NCBI GenBank assembly: GCA_022559845.1
Contig: JAHNEJ010002013.1
Span: 620,001 to 684,000 of the forward strand
From: Amorphophallus konjac
Lineage: Eukaryota > Streptophyta > Magnoliopsida > Alismatales > Araceae
Direction: 5' to 3'
DNA length: 64,000 nt
Part shown: positions 42,331 to 55,308 of the stretch, piece after piece
Position numbering within the stretch: position 1 is the stretch's first letter
Layout: each line of letters starts with the position of its first letter
The notes under the pieces: generated by a model
Database searches by the model: none
The model's input: the letters and a program-made list of their open reading frames with translations, nothing else
Told to the model about the DNA's origin: nothing
Program-made: the position numbers and the translations under genes

Positions 42331-42816
42331 TTATGGGTGATAGGCAGTCGATAATTTGAGCTTAGTGCCAACTAGGTGCCAAAGTGTCTTCCAAAAATAG
42401 CTAGTGAACCAGACATCTTGATCAGACACTATGGTTTGAGTGAGACCATGCAGACGCACGACTTCATCAAAGAAAAGGTGGGCTACTCTAGATGCATCAG
42501 ATGCTTTGGAGCATGCAATGAAATGGGCCATCTTAGAGAACCGATCAACTACAACAAAGATGGTGTCATGCTTGTGAGTAGTACGAGGTAAACCAAGGAT
42601 GAAATCCATGCTCACATCAACCCAAGGTCTATCAGGAATGGGGAGAGGAGTGTAGAGGCCAGTGTTTTGTTTGACCTGTTTGGCCATTGTGCATGTCCGA
42701 CACTGGGCCACAATCTTGGCCACGTCTTTCTTCAGGCCAGACCAATAAAAGTGCTCCTCAACAGAATGAATGGTCTTGTTTCTCCTAAAATGACCAACAA
42801 GACGTCCAGCATGCAT
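42331..42816 (-). pseudogene. Element D integrase core
   Basis: It shows the zinc domain end (AQCRTCTMAKQVKQNTGLY), VDVSMDFILGLPRT, VVVDRFSKMAHFIACSK and IVSDQD (usually SDRD), then TAYHP before the TAA. Together with 42294 onwards the DDE triad is present but interrupted. Confidence 0.88.
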
Positions 42817-42824
42817 TTCCCAGA

Positions 42825-43563
42825 TCAGAAAGTCCTGTACAGAAGTCTTTGGGACACAGAATTGCTGTCCTCGAAAAAGAAAACCATCTTAGAGTAGATA
42901 GTCGGCAAATGCTGTCGAGGATCCATCGACAAGATAGAGTAGGCAGGGCCAAAATCTAGACACTCTCCATAGAGTGCCTTCATACAGTCAAATCCGGTGT
43001 CCTCTACCCAAACAGTTGAAAGAAGGAAGACTCTTCGACTCAAGGCGTCGGCCACCTTATTCCCACTTCCAGCCTTATGTTTCAGGACAAAGGTGAAGGA
43101 CTGGAGGAATTCTACCCATCGACCGTACCTAGGGTTTAGGCCTTTATGAGAGTTAAGAAATTTCAAGGCATCGTGGTCTGAGTATAAGACAAACTCTTGA
43201 GGTAAGAGATAGTGTCTCCAGTGTTTGAGATGTTGGACCACGACATAAAACTCCTTATCGTAGGTAGAGTAGCGAAGCTTTGCATCAGAAAGCTTCTCAC
43301 TGAAATAAGCCACGTGGTGGCTTTCTTGAATAAGTACTCCTCCTATACCTACGCCAGATGCATCACAGGATATCTCAAAGACTTTGAAAAAATCTGGCAG
43401 GCAGAGGATATGGGCTTTGGTCATTAGCTTCTTTATGACAATAAAAGCATAGGAAGCGGCTTTAGTCCACTCAAAATTTTCCTTACAGATACAATCCGTA
43501 ATGGGTGCCATAATGGTGTTAAAACCCTTAATGAAGCATTCGTAGAAAGTGGTTAGCTCATGG
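42825..43563 (-). pseudogene. Element D RT connection and RNase H
   Basis: Starts at the X insertion site with HELTTFY..FIKGFNTIMAPIT. RNase H motifs are FEISCDASGVGIGGVLIQ, KLRYSTYDKEFYVVVQHLKHWRHYL, YSDHDALKFL and NKVADALSRR. It ends with a frameshift near 42890; FLFRGQQFCVPKTSVQDF is readable in another frame. Confidence 0.88.
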
Positions 43564-43568
43564 AAACT
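43564..43568. repeat. Target site duplication of X, left (AAACT)
   Basis: AAACT precedes TGATGGG and matches 62864-62868. Confidence 0.92.
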
Positions 43569-45634
43569 TGATGGGAATCAACACTGGGCACTAACTTTTT
43601 AGTTTGTATTTATATCATTGGGAAAACATGTTTGTAATTGTAAGGCTTTATATAACCAATTTGTTAGTCCTAGAAGTCTTTGGGTTTCTTTGCAAAAGGC
43701 CATGTTGGCCCTACAGGACCCTCCACCTCTTCCTCATTGGTGCAAGTGACATCTTGGGGTCCATGTGGGGCTAGTCAAATATCCTAGGTGGCTTCTAGAA
43801 GGGCTTGACCATTCAAGGGGACAATGGGTAAAAAAAAGTCCAAGTTGTAAGCCAAATGGTCAAGGGGGCGCCCCCCTCCACTAAGCATAGTTTAATGTAA
43901 TTTTTTTGACCACATGGGATTAAATGTGATGTCCCTTATATACCCATCCCCTAACCTAGATTTGAGGTTAGTTAGGGTCATTTTGTATTTCTTATATAAG
44001 CTTGTATTTCCCATTTTACATGAAATAATGATGAAAATTTAGTGAAATTGCCAAGAGCAAGCCCTTGGGTGCCCTCTCTCCTCTCTCACCCTTGCAGAGA
44101 CGTGAAGCCTCCTTCTTCTGAGGTGTGAAGCCTCCCTTCTACCCCCTTCTTGAGTGAGAAGCTCAGCACCGCCGTCGCCGCCACCATCGAGCTGCCATCG
44201 CGCCGCCACCGCCACCCGCCGGAGTTCTGTCCAAATCAGGACATAACCTCAAAGCCATAATTTTATCTTTTTCTCCTATTGTCTGATTGACCCCCAATTT
44301 CGAGGGTTTGTTCTCCCTGTCACCCCTAATCTCCAGTTCAAATTTTGTGCCATTTGGCCTTCGTTTGATATTTTTCCGATATTTTTGTTCTTCCCCCCAG
44401 TAATCTGCCACTATTCTATCTAGTGTCCCAGCAACCAAGTAGTTCGTCCATGAACCCACCTTACCCATGTCTGAATGAGTTGAAAATTTAATTGGACATT
44501 CTTTCCACCTAAGCCCCCATCCACGATTTTTTTTGAGATTTTTAGATCTCATTTACATTTTCTAAAAATCTCTGTCTTTTCCCAAATCTGTGCTGCCCTT
44601 TGCAGTCCAGATCTGACCACCTAGTGTTAGAAATTTCGTTTCCCCAACCAAACCTCCACCATAAATTACAAAAAACATATCTCCGTCTTCCGTACTTCCC
44701 CCTCTCCAACTTTCATGAAGAGCCCAACTCCCAGATCCGAAGTTTGAGCCGCGGTCAACGCCCATTTTTAGGCAGATCCAATTCTGCTCGGGCAGATCTG
44801 AGACAGAGAGCAGTCATGTTCAAAATTCTACCATGAAAAATACGGCCCCAACAAAAATTCTGTAACCACAGAGGGTCTAAATACTTCAAGTTAGCTTTCC
44901 AATGACACCGGTTTCGCGACGTTCCGAGATTGGAGCTGGTCGCAGCAATTTCTGTCTCAGGATCGCGTAGGTCTGACACATCAGTTTAGATCCGTGGACA
45001 GCAAGCTTCACCGTGACGATCGGAGCCGCCTCGCCTTCCACAAGGCGATCCAGGGCGTCCCTCTCCTAGGGATCCCCCTCCAGCAGTCCTCTACACAGTG
45101 AGACCCACCCCGCCCAATTCGGACGTCAGAGCAGCACATGGGCCCCACAACTCGCATCACGCGTCATCCGGACGGCACCGACGGAGCTGTCCAACACGCT
45201 ACCCGACAACCCAAGATCGGTCCTCCCGGGCCCACGTTGTAGCCCTTTACCTCTCTACGTGGAGTGGGCAATAATATCACTGTTGTAATTATTGTAATTA
45301 TTTTTTACCAGGAGTTACCGTACTTGGCCGGGATCGTCTCCCCCATGCTCGGAGCGTGGAGGTACACTCGCCACCCTCCTCGTAGGCATTTGCTTTACTC
45401 GTATAATTTTGAATGCCGCTGCATGAGTGATAGGTTATGTAGCTAGATATATATTTTTATCACTGCTGCAAGAGTGAGTGAGTGAGCCGTCCTGTGACTC
45501 GATCTGAGTACACGGGGAAAAGCCGATACCCGAGACTCATTACTGGTTTCTCAACCGCGCACGATCCCGCGTTTCCCTCACTTAGGGACGAGTTACGAGC
45601 TAGAGTCCCAGGTTCACTGGTCCGTCCGGCATCA
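43569..45634 (+). repeat. Element X 5' LTR
   Basis: TGATGGGAATC..GGCATCA, with TATATAAG at 43994 as a probable TATA box and a long leader. ORFs on its minus strand (44163-44979) recur in the 3' LTR and are not taken as genes. Confidence 0.93.
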
Positions 45635-45637
45635 AAT

Positions 45638-45649
45638 TGGTATCAGAGC
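45638..45649 (+). other. Element X primer binding site (tRNA-iMet)
   Basis: TGGTATCAGAGC lies three bases inside the LTR. Confidence 0.9.
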
Positions 45650-45799
45650 GGAAGGTTGAGTCTAGGGTAGTCATTAGTCATTGCTTAAGAAAAATATAAA
45701 AAAAGAGTCATTTAAGTCTAGGAGTCTAAGTCTAAGTCGGTCATTGCATTTGCATACCATTATTCGGTATATTAAAAGGTGTTTCCCGAGCGTTAGGTT

Positions 45800-46330
45800 A
45801 TGCCTATCGGGAAGGTCGCACACTTGCGAGAGAGGATCTTTGGATCCCGTAACTCCGCCACGTACCGTCTATTGGTTGAGTCTAGGTGTTTTAGTTTGCA
45901 TAAGCTCTTGCATATAACAACAAAAACAAAAAATGCCATTGCATACCCATTCCTAGGGGATCCAACCCCATCTTTGCAACTATGGCCAACCCATACATCA
46001 GGCCCGACCAAGGCAATCGAAGCCGGGAACATTAGGGACTTCAAAGTGTACCGGTCAAGATGTGAAGTCGGGAAGGAGAGCATCGAAGTCGGAACTAAGT
46101 TTTGGAAAGGTTTGCGGCTTCCCTTCCAATTTTAATTATTTTGCCGCCACGTGAAAACTTTGGGGCACTCCTACCTGGTCGTTCTAGAGGTCGAGCCATT
46201 TGAGTCACGATTTGATGCCGCCCTACGGCGAGCAGATGCTGCCCTACGGCGCGCATCTACCCATCAGCAGAGTGCTGAGCTGGTCGGCCAAGCACATGGA
46301 CCTACGAGGCAGGACGCTCTTGCCCCACGG
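45800..46330 (+). pseudogene. Element X ORF, N-terminal part (unrecognised)
   Basis: The frame runs from 45800 to the Y insertion with one TAA at 46133. The untranslated-leader part up to about 45980 is shared with Y and Z; the gag-like start ATGGCCAACCCA at 45982 is in a different frame, so the true start is unclear. Readable features are a Lys/Arg-rich stretch (FKVYRSRCEVGKESIEVGTK), a short duplication (RRADAALRRA) and a hydrophilic end. Without Y it joins without frame change to 59439-60326. No zinc knuckle or gag motif is seen. I do not recognise a family. Confidence 0.55.
46326..46330. repeat. Target site duplication of Y, left (CACGG)
   Basis: CACGG before TGATGGG, repeated at 59434-59438. 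Confidence 0.92.
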
Positions 46331-47806
46331 TGATGGGAATCGACGCCGAGCATGTACATTTTATTTTACATTTGTGTCCTTTAGTTTATTTTTATATCCA
46401 TAGGAAAGTATATGCGTAATTGTAAGGCTTTGTAAGTCAATGCGTCATTCCCTTAGATTGTGTGGGATTTTATGTAATTGTGTAGTAGGTACAGTTAGGG
46501 GGCCCTCAGCCCTTTTCCATTGGGCCATGTCACCTATGTGGGGCTGGTCAACCATCCTAGGTGGCCATCTAGAAGGGTTGAATGTCAATTGTCCACATGG
46601 GGGACAAATGGACATGAAAGTCCAAGATGCCACCTACCCCCTCCTCCCTTGGTCAATAGGCCGCCCCCTTCTTTTTATTTAATTTTATTTTTTTGTGTGT
46701 TGTTCACACTTCATCCCAGCCCTCCATTCCCCATCCCTAGATCCAAGGGTCTACATTTGATTTAATGTGAATCATATAAAAGGTTGTATTTTCATTTGGA
46801 AATTAATAAAAGTTAGAAAAATTTATTGAATGCCAAGAGCCTCTTGCGCCCCAGCCCTCTCCCCCTGGTTTCATCTCCTCCAACCCCCAATTCTAGAGTG
46901 GGTATCTTCTATCTCCTCTCCCTCAATCTCTGAGTTCATCTCCGGTGCCGCCGCCACCGTTCGTGCCGCCTTCGAGCCGCCGCGGAGTCGACTTCGGTGT
47001 TCTGTCCATCCTGGGCAGAAGCTTCTTCTCGGAATTCCTGCTATCAACTCCAACATCCTCTTGATCTAAAATTTTCAGAGGTTGTTCCTATCTTGTATCC
47101 CCATCTCCACAAAACTTTCACGTCCAAAATCCTTCTTTTGATATTTTTACATTTTCGGTCTTCAATCTTTCCCAGATCTGTCAACTGTCTGTCCACTGTA
47201 ACCATCCGCCTGAGTTTCCTATCTTCGGCCCCTTTTATGATTTTTCCTAGGGCTCCCAATTTTAATGGGAGTTCTGTCCATCAACCCGTCCACCCAAGAT
47301 TTTTCTTGATTTTTGATCAGCCCTCCACCTATTTTATAAAAATCATTTCCAAAGCCATCTATAGTGCTGTCTACCAGTTTCCAGATCCGACCACCCTCCA
47401 GTGTTAAATTTCTAACAAATCATAGCCTCCTCCAATCCGTTCACAAGAATTATTTCCGTCTTCCTTGTTCAAATCCCTACAACTTTGGTGAAGATCTCAA
47501 GAGCTGAATCGAAAGTCTTCCTGGAGGTCAATGGCAGCTCTCAGACAACTCACCTCCAGATCTGAGAGTTCAGCCACTGTACAACAGAAGCTTTAAAAAT
47601 TCTCCAACAAGAAGTACAAGGCTGGTTATTTTTCTATAATCCCATAGGGTTGAATCCCTTCAAAGCAGCTTTCCAACGGCGCTAGTTTCGTGTCGATCCG
47701 ACATCGGGGTTGATCGTAGCGTCCGTTCTTGCCGGAGCGCCCGCCTGAAAACAGAACCGGCAGATCTATGACCGGTTATTCCGACCGGTGCCGATCGGAG
47801 CCGTCC
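46331..47806 (+). repeat. Element Y 5' LTR, first part
   Basis: It begins TGATGGGAATCGACGCCGAG, has TATAAAAG at 46775, and is cut by Z after GGAGCCGTCC. Confidence 0.93.
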
Positions 47807-49876
47807 TGATGGGAATCGACACCGAGCCTGTACATTTTTTTATTACATTTATGTCCTTTTAGTTTGTGTTTATATCCTTGGGAAAGTATGTACGCAAATG
47901 TAAGGCTTTATAAGCCAAGGAGTCATTCCCATGGATTGTGTGGGTTTTTATGCAATTATGCAGTAGGACCAGCAAGGGGGCCCTCGGCCCTTTCCCATTG
48001 GTCCATGTCACCTTGTGGGGCTGGTCAACCTTCCTAGGTGGACATCTAGAAGGGTGGACTAGTCATATGGACACATGGGGTTAAAATGGGTCAATATTCC
48101 AATGGTTGGCCACCTACCCATTCAACCTTACATATGGTCAAGGGGGCGCCCCATTCCACTAGGATTAGTTTATATTTTTTGTGTGTTTATCACACTTAAT
48201 CCCAGTCTTTCATCCCCCACCCCTAGATCCAAGGGTGCACAATTGATTTGATTGGAACATATATAAGCTTGTATTTATATGTGAAAAGTAATGAAAAATC
48301 AGAATTTTTGTGTGTAAGCAAGGAGCTTGGTGCGCCCCTCTCTCCTCCCCTGCTGTTCTTCCCTCCCCAACCCCAGATCTAGAGTGTTTCTACCTCCTAT
48401 CCCCTCCTCTCAACCTCCGGTGATCGTTTGTGCCGCCGCCACCGCCGTTTGTGCCGCCATCTAGCCGCCTCTGCAGTTCTATCTTCGTCAGACCACAGCA
48501 GCTTCCACGAATTGTCTGTCTCAGCCACGAGCTTGGATTGATCTGAATTTTTTATGGTGTGTTCAGCCCTTGCATCCCAAGATCCACCTAAATTTTCACA
48601 CCACAATTCCATTGTTTAGTATTTTTACATTTTCGTCCAACCTGTCATCCTAGATCTGCCAGGTTTCTATCTACAGTGACAGAACCTCTGAGTTCTTCCC
48701 CTCCGACCATCTTTTTGGATTTGTCCAAACCCTCCCAATTTTATGGGGAGTTCTGTCCATCACCCCCTACATCCAAAAATTTTCTTAATTTTTTATCAGC
48801 CTTCTATCTATTTTTAGAAATTCGTGTTCTTCCTCAGCTACAGTATTGTCAGTCAGATCCCAGATCCGACCACCCTCCACTTCAAAAATCAGAACAAATC
48901 ACCACCATCTCCAAAACCAGATCCAAAAATAGTCCTGGTTTTGTAACTTCATTTCCCACAACTTTACTGAAGAACACATCTTCCAATTCGGACATTTACT
49001 TCACGGTCAAAGGCAATCAACAGGAAAATTCTCTGCAGATCTGAGTCTTCGGTTACTGTACAACAGCAGCATATAAAATTCGCCAACACAAAGTACAAAT
49101 CTGGTGAATTTTTCTAAAGGCCACTAGATTGCAGTACTTCGAAGCAGCTTTCCAAAGGCTCTGATCTCGTCACATTCCGACACCGGTGCTGATCGTAGCG
49201 TCCGTTCTCGCCGGAGCGCGCGCTGAAATACAGAACCAGCAGATTTCCGATCGGTTTTTCCGACCGGTGCCGAACGGAGCCACCCGGCCTCCGACCGGCG
49301 AACCAGCGTGCCGTCAGCCCGGGGAGCGCTTCTCCAAGTGTCTCCACTACAGCGGTACCACCGGATCCCACACGGCCCCTCCGGACAGCACGTGGGCCCC
49401 ACGGTCGTGAACACGCGTGTAGCCGAATCAATACACGAAGCTGCCCGTCAACCTGAATTCGGTCCTCCCGGGTCCATTTGTATAGCCCTTTACCTCCCTG
49501 CGTGGAGCGGGCATGTTCCCATTGCTGTAATTATTGTGTTTAAGTTTCCTGGGAGTACGAGTTTTCGGTCGGGTCCGTCTTCCCCACGCCGAGCGCGTGG
49601 AGGTATCGTTCTCGCTCCCTACACTCGGCATTTGCTTATTTTCATATATACTTGTTTATGCCGCTGCTAGAGAGCATGCTTTAGGTCCGTTAGCTCGCTA
49701 TATTATCATTCACCGCTGCTACGAGAGAGAGCGTGACCGTCCCGTGACCCGATCCGGGCACGAAAGTGCGAGCCGACCACCCTAGCTCTTGCCGGTTTCT
49801 CAACCGCGCACGTCCGACGCTTCCCTCGTTAAGGGACGATCGCGAGCTTGTCGTGTCCGTGTCTCGTCCCGCATCA
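47807..49876 (+). repeat. Element Z 5' LTR
   Basis: It matches 52244-54304. TATATAAGC near 48262 is the probable TATA box. Confidence 0.93.
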
Positions 49877-49879
49877 ATT

Positions 49880-49891
49880 TGGTATCAGAGC
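49880..49891 (+). other. Element Z primer binding site (tRNA-iMet)
   Basis: TGGTATCAGAGC lies three bases inside the LTR end. Confidence 0.92.
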
Positions 49892-50257
49892 GAGTTTGAG
49901 TCTAGGGTGTCTAAAAACAACAAAAAAAGAGAGTCATTTACGTCTAGTCATTAGTCGGTTTAAGTCGAGTCTAGGATCATCATATTTCTAAAACACAAAA
50001 AGAGAGTGCTTTTAAATTGCATTTCATCCCGATAATTCGGTATATCAAAAGGTGTTGTCCGAACGTTAGGCTACGCCTATCGGGAAGGCCGCACACTTGT
50101 GCGAGTGACCTTCGGGTTGATTATCTCCGCCACGTACCGGATATTGGTTTAGGTCTAGGTGCATCATATTAGTGTGCATTTGCATTAGTCGGTGTTTCTT
50201 AGTCCGTGTCGTTGCAGGCCCACTCGGCGAGGTACCCAATACCATCGCCCTTCCCCT

Positions 50258-51796
50258 ATGGCTAACCCACGAGATGGCGTCTCGGGAGACTTCCACTCCC
50301 TACACGAGGCGGTGATGGCCATTATGACTAGGTTGGACCAATCCGATGCTAACTTTCGGACTTTCTCCGATAATATGGATGGTCGCCTTACAGCCATGGA
50401 GGGACGCATGGAGACCTCCGATAGGTCGGTCTAAGACCTCGTTAGGCGGTTAGATAGGATGTCACACGGGGACCCTCCTGGGGCAGGCCAAGGCCCACCC
50501 GCACCTCCTCTCGTGGTGGCCCAAGTCCAACCCGCTCCCATGGCCCAAGTCCAAGCCGCTCCCGCGGCCCAAAACCAGCCACCACAGGCTCCTCCACCCG
50601 CCCCTCCTCGGGTTCCCGAACTACCGCACCGTGACCTTGGTCTCGAGGACTATGGGTCCGACAATGCCTATGAGGGGTATGGTCAACGCCGTCGTGGTTT
50701 TCAGCCACAACGAGATGAGGATGATGATAGGGTCCTTAAGACCGTGCGAGCGGATCCTCCCTCTTTTTACGGGTCTTTGGATCCGAAAGTCTACCTAGAT
50801 TGGGAGTTCGGCATGGACCGTTATTTTGAGTGGTATGATATGTCGGAGCGCCGAAGGGTCCGATTTGCCACCATGAAGCTCATGGGGCAGGCGCAAACCT
50901 ATTGGAAGAATGTGGAGAGCCTGCTACTTCAGCGGCTAGAACCCCCGATTGACACATGGGCCGAGATGAAGAATAAACTTCGGTAAAAGTACCTTCCTCC
51001 TTCATACCGCCAGCGACTCATCGATAGATGGCAAAGTCTTAGCCAAGGAGACCGGTCAGTCTCCGAATACATCACTGAATTTGATGAGTACTTTCTACGA
51101 TGTGGCGTCACAGAGGAGAGTACCATGCCCGTTTCTCACTTTCGACGTGGTTTGCGGCCACACTATCAGTATGAGCTTTTCCGCCGCAATGCCAAGACGT
51201 TGGAAGAGGCATACCAGGTTGCTCTCGAGTTAGAGCAATTCGAGGGAGAGTTTGACTCTAGTCATGGGTTGGGCCCCACCCCTCTCCGTAGCACCGAGCC
51301 CCGTCACTCTATAGGCCCACATCCTCGGCCTCCCATGGCTCGACCTCAGGAGCCCACCCGTCAGGAGCACTTTGCTCCTCGACCTCGCCCTCCTCCACCC
51401 CGGGACCTATTTCCACCCCAACCACTGGCACCCGTTGCCCGTCCCCCGGCTCCTATAGCCCGTCCTCTGGCACCGGCACCCCCTCCACTATTGTCCAAGG
51501 CACCTACACCTCCCCCATTGCTGCCTACACCCCCTACCCGACGGGATGATAAGGGTAAGGCCCCTTTTATAGGAGAGAGTAGTCGGTCGAGAGTGCAGTG
51601 TTTCCACTGTCATGGATTTGGCCACTTTGCCAGCGAGTGTCCCACTCGCGCCACCCTAGCCTTAGGTGTTGGAGAGCCCGCACCTCCCGAGCTTGAGTGT
51701 GTCAATTATGAGGCTGATGACACACTAGCCGATGAGTACTATGCCTTGGGGGGAGAGTTGGATGGCTCACCCGCCACCCAGGATGCCGCCACCTAG
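50258..51796 (+). pseudogene. Element Z Gag (retrotrans_gag, one CCHC knuckle) with two stops
   Basis: It starts MANPRDGVSG at 50258 and stays in one frame to TAG 51794. After a short coiled N-terminus and a Pro/Ala-rich linker the gag domain reads VRADPPSFYGSLDPKVYLDWE, MDRYFEWYDMSERRR, YWKNVESLLLQ, YLPPSYRQRLIDRW and YITEFDEYFLRC. A second Pro-rich linker leads to CFHCHGFGHFASEC, then acidic LADEYYALGGELDG. Stops are TAA at 50432 (where Y has Gln) and TAA at 50984 (where Y has Lys). Of the two related gags this one is less damaged. No protease, RT or integrase follows. Confidence 0.9.
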
Positions 51797-52243
51797 TGGG
51801 CTTGTGTCACCATCTTAGTCTAGAGTCCTATATGAGTCGGTGTGTTTTCCTAGTGTGGTTTGTTTGGTTTGTGTGTCGTTTGTTTGTCTGCATGCGTCTT
51901 GTGCAAGCTCGTTGTCGTTCTCTTATGAGTAAGAGGCGAGTGGACTCACTTGATGAGTATGGGATCGGTTCCACATCTATACCCGGATCAGTCACCTATA
52001 GGGACTCATCGGTGATTCCTAGTGAGTCTTCGAGCTGTTTTCTTCCCTTTTGAGAGTGCCCCTTCGGAGCGACCACCTTTAGCCCATAGCAGTTCGCATA
52101 TCGAGTATATATGGAATGAGCAGGTGACGATCACTTGGAGCGGAGCATACCCGCGCTACTTGGCACGGTGACGGATCCGCCGGAGTACTCGAGCATCCCT
52201 ACCCCTACTCGACGGGGTCGAGTTCCCCCCACCCGGGGAGAGT
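51797..52243 (+). other. Element Z 3' tail and polypurine tract
   Basis: Tail shared with X and Y (AAGAGGCGAGTGGACTC, GGTGATTCCTAGTGAGTCTT). The PPT is CCCGGGGAGAGT before 52244. Confidence 0.82.
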
Positions 52244-54304
52244 TGATGGGAATCGACACCGAGCCTGTACCTTTTTTTATTACATTTATGTCCTTTTAGT
52301 TTGTGTTTATATCCTTGGGAAAGTATGTACGCAAATGTAAGGCTTTATAAGCCAAGGAGTCATTCCCATGGATTGTGTGGATTTTTATGCAATTATGTAG
52401 TAGGACCAGCAAGGGGGCCCTCAGCCCTTTCCCATTGGTCCATGTCACCTTGTGGGGCTGGTCAACCTTCCTAGGTGGACATCTAGAAGAGTGGACTAGT
52501 CATATGGACACATGGGGTTAAAATGGGTCAATATTCCAATGGTTAGCCACCTATCCATTCAACCTTACATATGGTCAAGGGGGCACCCCATTCCACTAGG
52601 ATTAGTTTATATTTTTTGTGTGTTTATCACACTTAATCCCAGCCTTTCATCCCCCACCCCTAGATCCAAGGGTGCACAATTGATTTGATTGGAACATATA
52701 TAAGCTTGTATTTTTATGAGAAAAGTAATGAAAAATCAGAATTTTTGTGTGTAAGCAAGGAGCTTGGTGCGCCCCTCTCTCCTACCCTGCTGTTCTTCCC
52801 TCCCCAACCCCAGATCTAGAGTGTTTCTACCTCCTATCCCCTCCTCTCAACCTCCGGTGATCGTCTGTGCCGCCGTTCGTGCTGCCATCGAGCCGCCTCT
52901 GCAGTTCTATCTTCATCCGACCACAGCAGCTTCCACGAATTATCTGTCTCAGCCACGAGCTTGGATTGATCTGAATTTTTTATGGTGTGTTCAGCCTTGC
53001 ATCCCAAGATCCACCTAAATGTTCACACCAAAATTCCATCGTTTAGTATTTTTATATTTTCGTCCAACCTGTCATCCCAGATATTCCAAGTTTCTATCTA
53101 CAGTGACAGAACCTCTGAGTTCTTCCCCTCCGACCATCTTTTTGGATTTATCCAAACCCTCCTAATTTTACTGGGCATTCTGTCCATCATTCCCTACATC
53201 CACAAATTTTATTAATTTTTTATCAGCCTTCTATCTATTTTTAGAAATTCGTGTTCTTCCTCAGCTACAGTGTTGTCAGTCAGATCTCAGATCCAACCAC
53301 CCTCCACTTCCAAAATCAGAAAAAATCACCACCACCTCCAAATCCAGATCAAAAAATAGTCCTGGTTTCGTAACTTGATTTCCCACAACGTTGCTGAAGA
53401 ACACATCTTCAAATTCGGACATCTACTTCACGGTCAAAGGCAATCAACATGAAAGTTCTCTACAGATCTGAGTCTTCGGTTACTGTACAACAGCAGCATA
53501 TAAAATTCGCCAACACAAAGTACAAATCTGGTGAATTTTTCTGAAGGCCACTAGATTGCAGTACTTTGAAGCAGCTTTCCAACGGCTCTGATCTCGTCGC
53601 ATTCCGACACCGGTGCTGATCGCAGCGTCCGTTCTCGTCGGAGCGCGTGCTAAAATACAGAACTGGTAGATTTCCGATCGGTTTTTCCGACCGGTGCCGA
53701 ACGGAGCCGCCCGGCCTCCGGCCGGCGAACCAGCGTGCCGCCAGCCCAGGGAGCGCTTCTCCAAGTGTCTCCACTACAGCGGTACCACCGGGTCCCACAC
53801 GGCCCCTCCAGATAGTAGGTGGGCCCCACGGTCGTGAACACGCGTGTAGCCGAATCAACACACGAAGCTGCCCGTCAACCCGAATTCGGTCCTCTCGGGC
53901 CCATTTGTATAGCCCTTTACCTCCCTGCGTGGAGTTGGCATGTTCCCATTGCTGTAATTATTGTGTGTTAAGTTTCCCGGGAGTACGAGTTTTCGACCGG
54001 GTCCGTCTTCCCCACGCCGAGCGCGTGGAGGTATCGTTCTCGCTCCCTACACTCGGCATTTACTTATTTTCATATATACTTGTTTATTCCGCTGCAAGAG
54101 AGCATGCTTTAGGTCCGTTAGCTCGCTATATTATCATTCACCACTGCTACGAGAGAGAGCGTGACCGTCCCGTGACCCGATCCGGGCACGAAAGTACGAG
54201 CCGACCACCCTAGCCCTTGCCGGTTTCTCAACCGCGCACGTCCGACGCTTCCCTCGTTAAGGGAGGATCGCGAGCTTGTCGTGTCCGTGTCTCATCCCGC
54301 ATCA
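52244..54304 (+). repeat. Element Z 3' LTR
   Basis: Second LTR copy, ending CATCCCGCATCA at 54304. Confidence 0.93.
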
Positions 54305-54932
54305 CGCCTGACCTCCGGCCGGCGAACTAGCGTGCCACCATCCCGGGGAGTGCTTCCCCAAGTGTCCCCACTACAGCGGTGCCATCGGGTCCCACTCGGC
54401 CCCCTCCGGACAGCACGTGGGCCCCACGGTCGCGAATACGTGTGCTGCCGAAGCTACGCGTGAAGCCGCCCGTCAACCCGGAATCGGTCCTCCCGGGCCC
54501 ATTTGTGTAGCCCTTTACCTCCCTGGGTGGAGTGGGCAGTGATTTATTGCTGTAACATTTGTGTGTTAACCGTCCCGGGAGTACGAGTTCGGCCGGGTCC
54601 GTCTTCCCCACGCCGAGAGCGTGGAGGTATCGTATTCGCTCTTACACTCGGCATTTCGCTTATTTCGTTATATGCTTTATATGCCGCTGTTAGAGAGCAT
54701 GTGTAGGGCCGTTAGCTCGTAATATTTATTTCACCGCTGTTGCGAGAGAGAGAGAGCGTGACCGTCCCGTGACCCGATCCGGGCACAAAAGAGAATTGAC
54801 CACCCTAGCTCTTGCCGGTTTCTCAACCGTGCACATCCGACGCTTCCCTCGTTAAGGGACAATCACGAGCTCACCTAGAGTCCGAGGATTGATTCCTCAT
54901 TCGAGTCATGTCCGTGGTCCCGTCCCGCATCA
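54305..54932 (+). repeat. Element Y 5' LTR, second part
   Basis: It resumes after Z (CTCCGGCCGGCGAACTAGCG, matching about 58826 in the 3' LTR) and ends CCCGCATCA. Confidence 0.92.
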
Positions 54933-54935
54933 ATT

Positions 54936-54947
54936 TGGTATCAGAGC
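54936..54947 (+). other. Element Y primer binding site (tRNA-iMet)
   Basis: TGGTATCAGAGC lies three bases inside the LTR end. Confidence 0.92.
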
Positions 54948-55308
54948 GAGTTTGAGTCTAGGGTGTAAAAAAAAAAGGAGTGTGTCATTTACGTCTAGTC
55001 ATTAGTCATTATCTAAGTCGTGTTTAGGGTCATCATTATTTTAAAATAAAAAAAGTGTCTTTTTGCATTTACATCCCTTTACTCGGTATATCAAAAGGTG
55101 TTGTCCGAACGTTAGGCTACGCCTATCGGGAAGGCCGCACACTTGCGCGAGTGGACTTTGGATCGGTTATCTCCACCACGTACCGCGTTTTGGTTAAGTC
55201 TAGGCGCATCATTTTGCATTAGTGTGTTTTCTTTAGTCGGCGTCTTCAAGTCGGTGTGTTTGCATGCCCACTCGTAGGGGTACTCAGTACTCACCCCCAC
55301 CACCACCT

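Larger units (their letters stand above)
47807..54304 (+). mobile_element. Element Z: gag-only LTR element inserted in the 5' LTR of Y
   Basis: LTRs 47807-49876 (2070 bp) and 52244-54304 (2061 bp), start TGATGGGAATCGACACCGAG, end CCGCATCA. Flanks CGTCC (47802-47806) and CGCC(T) (54305) fit one duplication with a single-base loss. Internal 2367 bp carries only gag. LTRs look most alike within the X/Y/Z nest, consistent with Z being youngest. Confidence 0.92.

Noticed and set aside
44163..44979. Minus-strand ORFs in X LTRs (also 61120-62207)
   Set aside because: They recur in both LTRs with frame changes, and no domain is recognised.
49114..49785. Overlapping ORFs in Z LTRs (also 53460-54213)
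   Set aside because: GC-rich LTR sequence, open on several frames, duplicated and inconsistent between copies.
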